8,990 nucleotides of DNA from DASSUC01 sp035649895 (GTDB lineage Bacteria > Actinomycetota > Actinomycetes > Mycobacteriales > Micromonosporaceae). This document shows positions 5,849 through 8,990 of this stretch, piece after piece. Numbering within the stretch: position 1 is the stretch's first letter; each line of letters starts with the position of its first letter. Below the pieces are notes generated by a model. That model did not search any database. It was not told the DNA's origin and was given only the letters and a program-made list of their open reading frames with translations. The DNA lies in contig DASRIS010000106.1 in NCBI GenBank assembly GCA_035649895.1, positions 1-8,990 on the forward strand, written 5' to 3'. The position numbers were made by a program, and so were the translations under genes.

Positions 5849-6569
5849 AGCCGTCGAGCAGCGGGCCCGCGTCGTACTCGTGGATCTGGGGTGGCCTGTC
5901 CGTGAGCGTGGCGAGCGCGCCGGCGTAGCCGGGCCGGGGTGCCAGGTCGACGACGACCGCGGCCAGCCCGGCGCGGCCGGGGTAGCTGAGCACCCGGCCG
6001 TCGCCGTCGATGACGACCTGGTCCATGCGCACCCGCAGGCCGTCGCCGGTGGCCTTCACCACCGCCTCCTTGCGCGCCCAGAGCGTGAAGAACCCGTCGA
6101 GCCCGTCCGCGCGCTCGCCGGGCGCCAGGATCTGGGCGCTGAGCGCGGCGGCGTCCAGCTCCCGCTTCTCCTCCACGTCGACGCCGACCGGGGCGGCCGT
6201 GGTCAGCGCGACCGCGACCTGGCCGCCGGAGTGGCTGACCGAGACCTCCAGCTCGCCGCCGGGCAGCCGGGGGCGCCCATGCGGCTCGCCGCAGGTGGGG
6301 CAGGTGCGCTCGACCACCACCCGGTCCGCCGGCGTGCCCAGCGCCCGGCCCACCGCCAGGCGCAGCAGCGCGGTGGCGACGGTGAACCGGGCCCGGTCCT
6401 CGTCGCGGCGCAGCCGCTCCCGGCGCTGCCGCTCCGGGTCGGTGAGCAGGTGCAGGTGGTGCGCCTGCTGATGCTCGGGCGCAGCCCACCACACCTCGCA
6501 GACGCCAACACCCATCCCAGCCTCCGCACCCATTCCAGCGTCCGCCGCCATCCCAGCCTCCGAGCCCAT
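5847..6569 (-). CDS. Sfp-type 4'-phosphopantetheinyl transferase
   Basis: PPTases move the phosphopantetheine arm of CoA onto a serine of acyl or peptidyl carrier proteins. Signature motifs, numbered from the start at 6569 (240 residues), are SVSHSGG (110-116), the Mg-binding GVDVEEK (129-135) and WARKEAVVKATG (164-175) with E168 and K172. CPTCGEPHGRP (90-100) is the usual substrate-pocket region of the Sfp/EntD group. The family normally has 220-240 residues. Four in-frame ATGs, at 6569, 6551, 6533 and 6515, sit in an 18-bp tandem repeat, three with a GGAGG site. I chose 6569 because it is 1 nt after the livF stop and should be coupled to it; 6515 gives a 222-residue protein closer to the conserved domain. 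It is the last gene of the Liv transcript. No carrier-protein enzyme is in the window, so the target is unknown. Confidence 0.88.
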   Translation of the reverse strand: MGSEAGMAADAGMGAEAGMGVGVCEVWWAAPEHQQAHHLHLLTDPERQRRERLRRDEDRARFTVATALLRLAVGRALGTPADRVVVERTCPTCGEPHGRPRLPGGELEVSVSHSGGQVAVALTTAAPVGVDVEEKRELDAAALSAQILAPGERADGLDGFFTLWARKEAVVKATGDGLRVRMDQVVIDGDGRVLSYPGRAGLAAVVVDLAPRPGYAGALATLTDRPPQIHEYDAGPLLDG

Positions 6570-6578
6570 CTCAGCCTC
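6507..6578 (-). repeat. Four-copy 18-bp tandem repeat carrying ribosome site and ATG
   Basis: On the minus strand the units are GAGGCTGAGATGGGCTCG, GAGGCTGGGATGGCGGCG, GACGCTGGAATGGGTGCG and GAGGCTGGGATGGGTGTT. The first contains the livF stop TGA. Each has an ATG preceded by a GGAGG-like site (weak in unit 3), all in the PPTase frame. Translated, they give EAEMGS, EAGMAA, DAGMGA and EAGMGV. Confidence 0.93.
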
Positions 6579-7296
6579 CGAGGTATGCCTCCACGACCTC
6601 GGGGTTGCTCGACAGGGCCCGCGCCTCGCCGGCGAGCTTGACCGCGCCGGACTCGAGTACGTAGGCGCGGTCGGCGATCTGCAGGGCCCCGACCGCGTTC
6701 TGCTCGACAATCAGCACGGTGGTGCCCTGCTCGCGGATCCGCTGCACAGTCTCGAAGATCAGCTCCACCAGCACCGGTGCGAGCCCCATCGTCGGCTCGT
6801 CCAGCAGCAGCAGCTTCGGCCGCGCCATCAGCGCCCGGGCCACCGCGAGCATCTGCTGCTCGCCGCCGGACATGGTGCCGGCCTTCTGCCCGATCCGCTC
6901 CTGCAGCCGGGGGAAGAGCTCAAGGGCGTACTGCTTGTCCTTCTCGATCCCGTCCCGGTCGGAGCGGACGAAGGCGCCGAGCTCGAGGTTCTCCGCCACG
7001 CTCATCCGGGGGAAGATCCGGCGGCCCTCCGGCACGTGCGCGATGCCCCGCCGCACGATCCGGTGGGCCTCGACCCCGTTGATCACCTTGCCCTCGAAGG
7101 TGACCGTGCCCTGCCGCGGGTGCAGCAGGCCGGAGATCGTCCGCAGGGTCGTGGACTTGCCCGCCCCGTTGGACCCGAGCAGGGTGACGATCTCGCCGGG
7201 GAGGACCTCGATGTTGAGGTCCTTCACGGCCGCGATGTTGCCGTAGTAGACGTGCACGCCGGCCAGGGCGAGCATCGGCGCCGTCCCCGCGGTCAC
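6571..7296 (-). CDS. livF: Branched-chain amino acid ABC transporter ATP-binding protein LivF
   Basis: This 241-residue ATPase pairs with LivG to drive import of leucine, isoleucine and valine through LivH/LivM. Motifs are complete: Walker A GSNGAGKS (41-48), Q-loop region HVPEGRRIFPRMSV (87-100) typical of LivF, signature MSGGEQQ (142-148), Walker B LLLLDEP (162-168), and VEQN (197-200), in which Q replaces the usual H, as is normal for LivF. The GTG at 7296 has GGAGG 7 nt upstream and is the only reasonable start, because an in-frame stop lies five codons upstream. Between livG and livF is a 20-codon reading frame that overlaps both, listed separately. The stop is 1 nt from the first PPTase ATG. 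The substrate range of Liv systems is wide, so other hydrophobic amino acids are possible. Confidence 0.95.
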   Translation of the reverse strand: MTAGTAPMLALAGVHVYYGNIAAVKDLNIEVLPGEIVTLLGSNGAGKSTTLRTISGLLHPRQGTVTFEGKVINGVEAHRIVRRGIAHVPEGRRIFPRMSVAENLELGAFVRSDRDGIEKDKQYALELFPRLQERIGQKAGTMSGGEQQMLAVARALMARPKLLLLDEPTMGLAPVLVELIFETVQRIREQGTTVLIVEQNAVGALQIADRAYVLESGAVKLAGEARALSSNPEVVEAYLGG

Positions 7297-7355
7297 GAGC
7301 GTGCCTCCTCAGTCATGCCACCGCGGCCCTCGCTCCGCGCGGTGCGCTCCGTCAT
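7293..7355 (-). CDS. Possible 20-codon linking ORF between livG and livF
   Basis: A reading frame starting at ATG 7355 overlaps the livG stop as ATGA, and its own TGA overlaps the livF start as GTGA. It would encode 20 polar residues (M-T-E-R-T-A-R-S and so on, ending E-E-A-R-S). GAGGGG lies 8-9 nt before its ATG. It could keep ribosomes moving from livG to livF, or it could be chance in a 55-bp spacer. No family is recognised. Confidence 0.3.
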   Translation of the reverse strand: MTERTARSEGRGGMTEEARS

Positions 7356-8155
7356 GACGCCCGCCCCTCACGCGGGCGACCCAGGTAAGCCTCGATGACC
7401 CGCTCGTCGGCGCGGATCTCGGCTGGCGACCCTTCGGCGATCTTCTCGCCCCGGTCGAGCACCGTGATCCGGTCGGAGACCCGCATCACCACGCTCATGT
7501 CGTGCTCGATGAGCAGCACGGACAGCCCGCGCTCGGCCCGGATGCGGTGGACGACCTGGGTGAACTGCGCCGACTCGCGCGGGTTCATGCCGGCCGTCGG
7601 CTCGTCCAGCAGCAGCACCTGCGGGCGCAGGGCGAGCGCCCGGGCCACCTCCAGCCGCCGCTGGTCGCCGTAGGAGAGGTTGCGGGCGTACTCTTCGGCC
7701 GAGCGGCCGATGCCCATGTAGTCGAGCAGCTCGCGAGCTGCCTCATGGGCTTCCCGCTCCTCGCGGCGCTGGCGCGGGGAGCGCAGGATCGTCCGGGCGA
7801 CCCCGGAGCGCAGGTGGCTGTGCATCGCCACCTTCACGTTCTCCTCCGCGGTCATCAGGCCGAAGAGCCGGATGTTCTGGAAGGTACGCCCGATGCCCTG
7901 CGCCGCCACCCGGTGCGGGGGCAGGCCGGTGATGTTCTTGTCGCCGAGCAGGACCCGGCCGCTGGTGAGCCGGTAGAGCCCGGTGAGGGCGTTGAAGAAC
8001 GTGGTCTTGCCCGCCCCGTTCGGGCCGATCATGCTCACGATGCCGCCCTGCGGGATGGTGAAGTCGACCCTGTTGACGGCGACCAGCCCACCGAAGCGCA
8101 CCACCACGCCCTCGGCGCGCAGCACCGGCGGGGCCGCCACGGCCGCGTGTGTCAT
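7352..8155 (-). CDS. livG: Branched-chain amino acid ABC transporter ATP-binding protein LivG
   Basis: This 267-residue protein is the second ATPase of the Liv importer. It shows Walker A GPNGAGKT (44-51), the LivG-specific GIGRTFQNIRLF (87-98), signature LSYGDQRR (160-167), Walker B LLLDEPTAGMNP (181-192) and the H-loop LLIEHDM (214-220) with H218. The C-terminal IEAYLG motif (254-259) is the usual LivG ending. The ATG at 8155 overlaps the livM stop as ATGA, and GGAGGGAG is 5 nt upstream, so it is coupled to livM. Length is ordinary for the family, with a helical insert between the Q-loop and the signature (REEREAHEAARELL, 131-144) of the kind often seen in LivG. Confidence 0.95.
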   Translation of the reverse strand: MTHAAVAAPPVLRAEGVVVRFGGLVAVNRVDFTIPQGGIVSMIGPNGAGKTTFFNALTGLYRLTSGRVLLGDKNITGLPPHRVAAQGIGRTFQNIRLFGLMTAEENVKVAMHSHLRSGVARTILRSPRQRREEREAHEAARELLDYMGIGRSAEEYARNLSYGDQRRLEVARALALRPQVLLLDEPTAGMNPRESAQFTQVVHRIRAERGLSVLLIEHDMSVVMRVSDRITVLDRGEKIAEGSPAEIRADERVIEAYLGRPREGRAS

Positions 8156-8990
8156 ATCCGCTCCCTCCGCACGTCCTCGCCGGCGTCCGGCCGCTCTTCG
8201 CCGATGACACGCAGGTCGTCGGCGGTGCGGTGCACGTCCTCGCCGGTGCCGGGCGCGGCCAGGTCGTCGGCGGCCTCGTAGTCCAGCGTCGCCTCGCCGC
8301 TGACGCCCTCCCGACCGTGTTCGCGCAGCACCAGGCGGGTGCGCGACTCAGGCACCATGCCCTCCCGCCGGAACAGCATCATCAGCACGAGTACGCCGCC
8401 GAAGAGCAGGTAGTTGTAGGAGGGCAGGTTCAGGTCCCGGCCGGTCAGGTCGTTGAGCGAGCTGCCCAGCTGGGGCAGGCCGACCGAGTTGACCCAGGCC
8501 AGCACCAGCGCGCCGAGGATGACGCCCCAGACGTTGCCCATACCGCCGAGCACCACCATGGCCAGCAAGATGATCGAGATTGAGAAGTTGAACCGGTCCG
8601 GCAGCACCGCGTTGACGTGCGTAGCGAAGGCCACCCCGCCGATGCCGCCGGCTACCGCGCCGATGGCGTACGCGGCGAGCTTGGCGCGCATCAACGGCAC
8701 GCCCATCGCGCTCGCCGCCACCTCGTCCTCGCGGATCGCAAGCCAGGCACGCCCGAGCCGTCCCTCGCGCAGCCGCAGTGATATCCAGATCATCAGCACG
8801 GCCAGCGCCACGAAGATTGCGTACTTGTAGACCAGGTCGAACGGGCCCAGCCGGAACCCGAAGATGCTGATCGGATCCACCGGGACAATGCCCTTGGTGC
8901 CGTTGGAGAGGTTGAACCCGCCGATATCCTCGCCGTTTGTGAAGACCTGCGGAATGATCTCCCCGAAGCCGAGCGTCACCAGCGCCAGGT
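8152..8990 (-). CDS. livM: Branched-chain amino acid ABC transporter permease LivM (5' end outside window)
   Basis: The C-terminal 278 residues of the LivM permease are visible; the start lies beyond position 8990. The fragment opens with LALVTLGFGEIIPQ, a conserved LivM membrane segment. It then carries the family hallmark GRLGRAWLAIREDEVAASAMGV (as GRLGRAW at 77-83 and IREDEVAASAMG at 85-96), the cytoplasmic loop that contacts the ATPases. Further membrane segments lie at about 55-72, 103-122, 136-170 (with VVLGGMGNVWG) and 193-206. After the last helix there is a charged tail of about 70 residues (208-278), longer than I expect for LivM, containing a repeated ADDL...GEDV..R pattern. The stop overlaps livG. 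LivH and the binding protein would be expected further right. Confidence 0.94.
   Translation of the reverse strand, partial: LALVTLGFGEIIPQVFTNGEDIGGFNLSNGTKGIVPVDPISIFGFRLGPFDLVYKYAIFVALAVLMIWISLRLREGRLGRAWLAIREDEVAASAMGVPLMRAKLAAYAIGAVAGGIGGVAFATHVNAVLPDRFNFSISIILLAMVVLGGMGNVWGVILGALVLAWVNSVGLPQLGSSLNDLTGRDLNLPSYNYLLFGGVLVLMMLFRREGMVPESRTRLVLREHGREGVSGEATLDYEAADDLAAPGTGEDVHRTADDLRVIGEERPDAGEDVRRERI

Noticed and set aside
4765..6492. Minus-strand open frame of 575 codons spanning the ATPase and PPTase genes
   Set aside because: Low-complexity Ala/Gly/Arg shadow in the wrong frame; the ATPase on the plus strand and the PPTase in another minus frame have complete motifs.
5427..6641. Plus-strand 404-codon frame with a HPSLRxH-like repeat at its end
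   Set aside because: It is antisense to the PPTase, and its repeat is only the opposite-strand translation of the 18-bp tandem repeat.

Overview
The window comes from a high-GC actinomycete chromosome. Third codon positions are almost all G or C, GTG starts with strong GGAGG-type ribosome sites are common, and an ANTAR response regulator, IdeR/DmdR-like iron boxes and a class II leucine tRNA are present. The overall feel is Micromonosporaceae, but the family assignment is inference. No phage, transposon, CRISPR or defence genes were seen. I did not find a clearly new system; the interesting signals are at gene junctions and in leaders. Layout, left to right: (1) 1-494, minus strand, the first 164 codons of a PdtaR-type CheY/ANTAR response regulator that runs off the left edge. 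(2) 627-710, plus strand, tRNA-Leu(CAA). (3) 712-999, minus strand, a small cysteine-rich zinc-ribbon-like protein whose stop codon lies 1 bp from the tRNA 3' end, with a structured, repeat-bearing leader up to about 1221. (4) 1344-1844, minus strand, a secreted protein whose mature part looks like a single C2-like domain. (5) 1845-2147, a divergent control region with a 23-bp tandem duplication, dyads and two IdeR/DmdR-like iron boxes. (6) 2148-5766, plus strand, a three-gene Fe(III) ABC importer: lipoprotein binding protein, fused double permease and TOBE-domain ATPase, with tight or overlapping junctions. (7) 5767-5846, a convergent gap full of GC hairpins acting as a probable bidirectional terminator. 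(8) 5847-8990, minus strand, the end of a branched-chain amino acid (Liv) ABC operon read right to left: livM (5' end outside the window), livG, livF, then an Sfp-type phosphopantetheinyl transferase as the last gene. How the parts work together: the Fe(III) importer is a self-contained iron-uptake unit, probably repressed by an iron-loaded DtxR-family regulator. The Liv genes are the inner-membrane and ATPase part of an amino acid importer; livH and the binding protein would lie beyond the right edge. The PPTase would activate carrier proteins of polyketide synthases, NRPSs or fatty acid synthase, but no such enzyme is in the window, so its partner is unknown. From memory, pdtaR-type regulators and liv operons are neighbours in other actinomycetes, so the roughly 6 kb between them here may be lineage-specific cargo beside a tRNA gene. 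That is a hypothesis that needs a synteny comparison.
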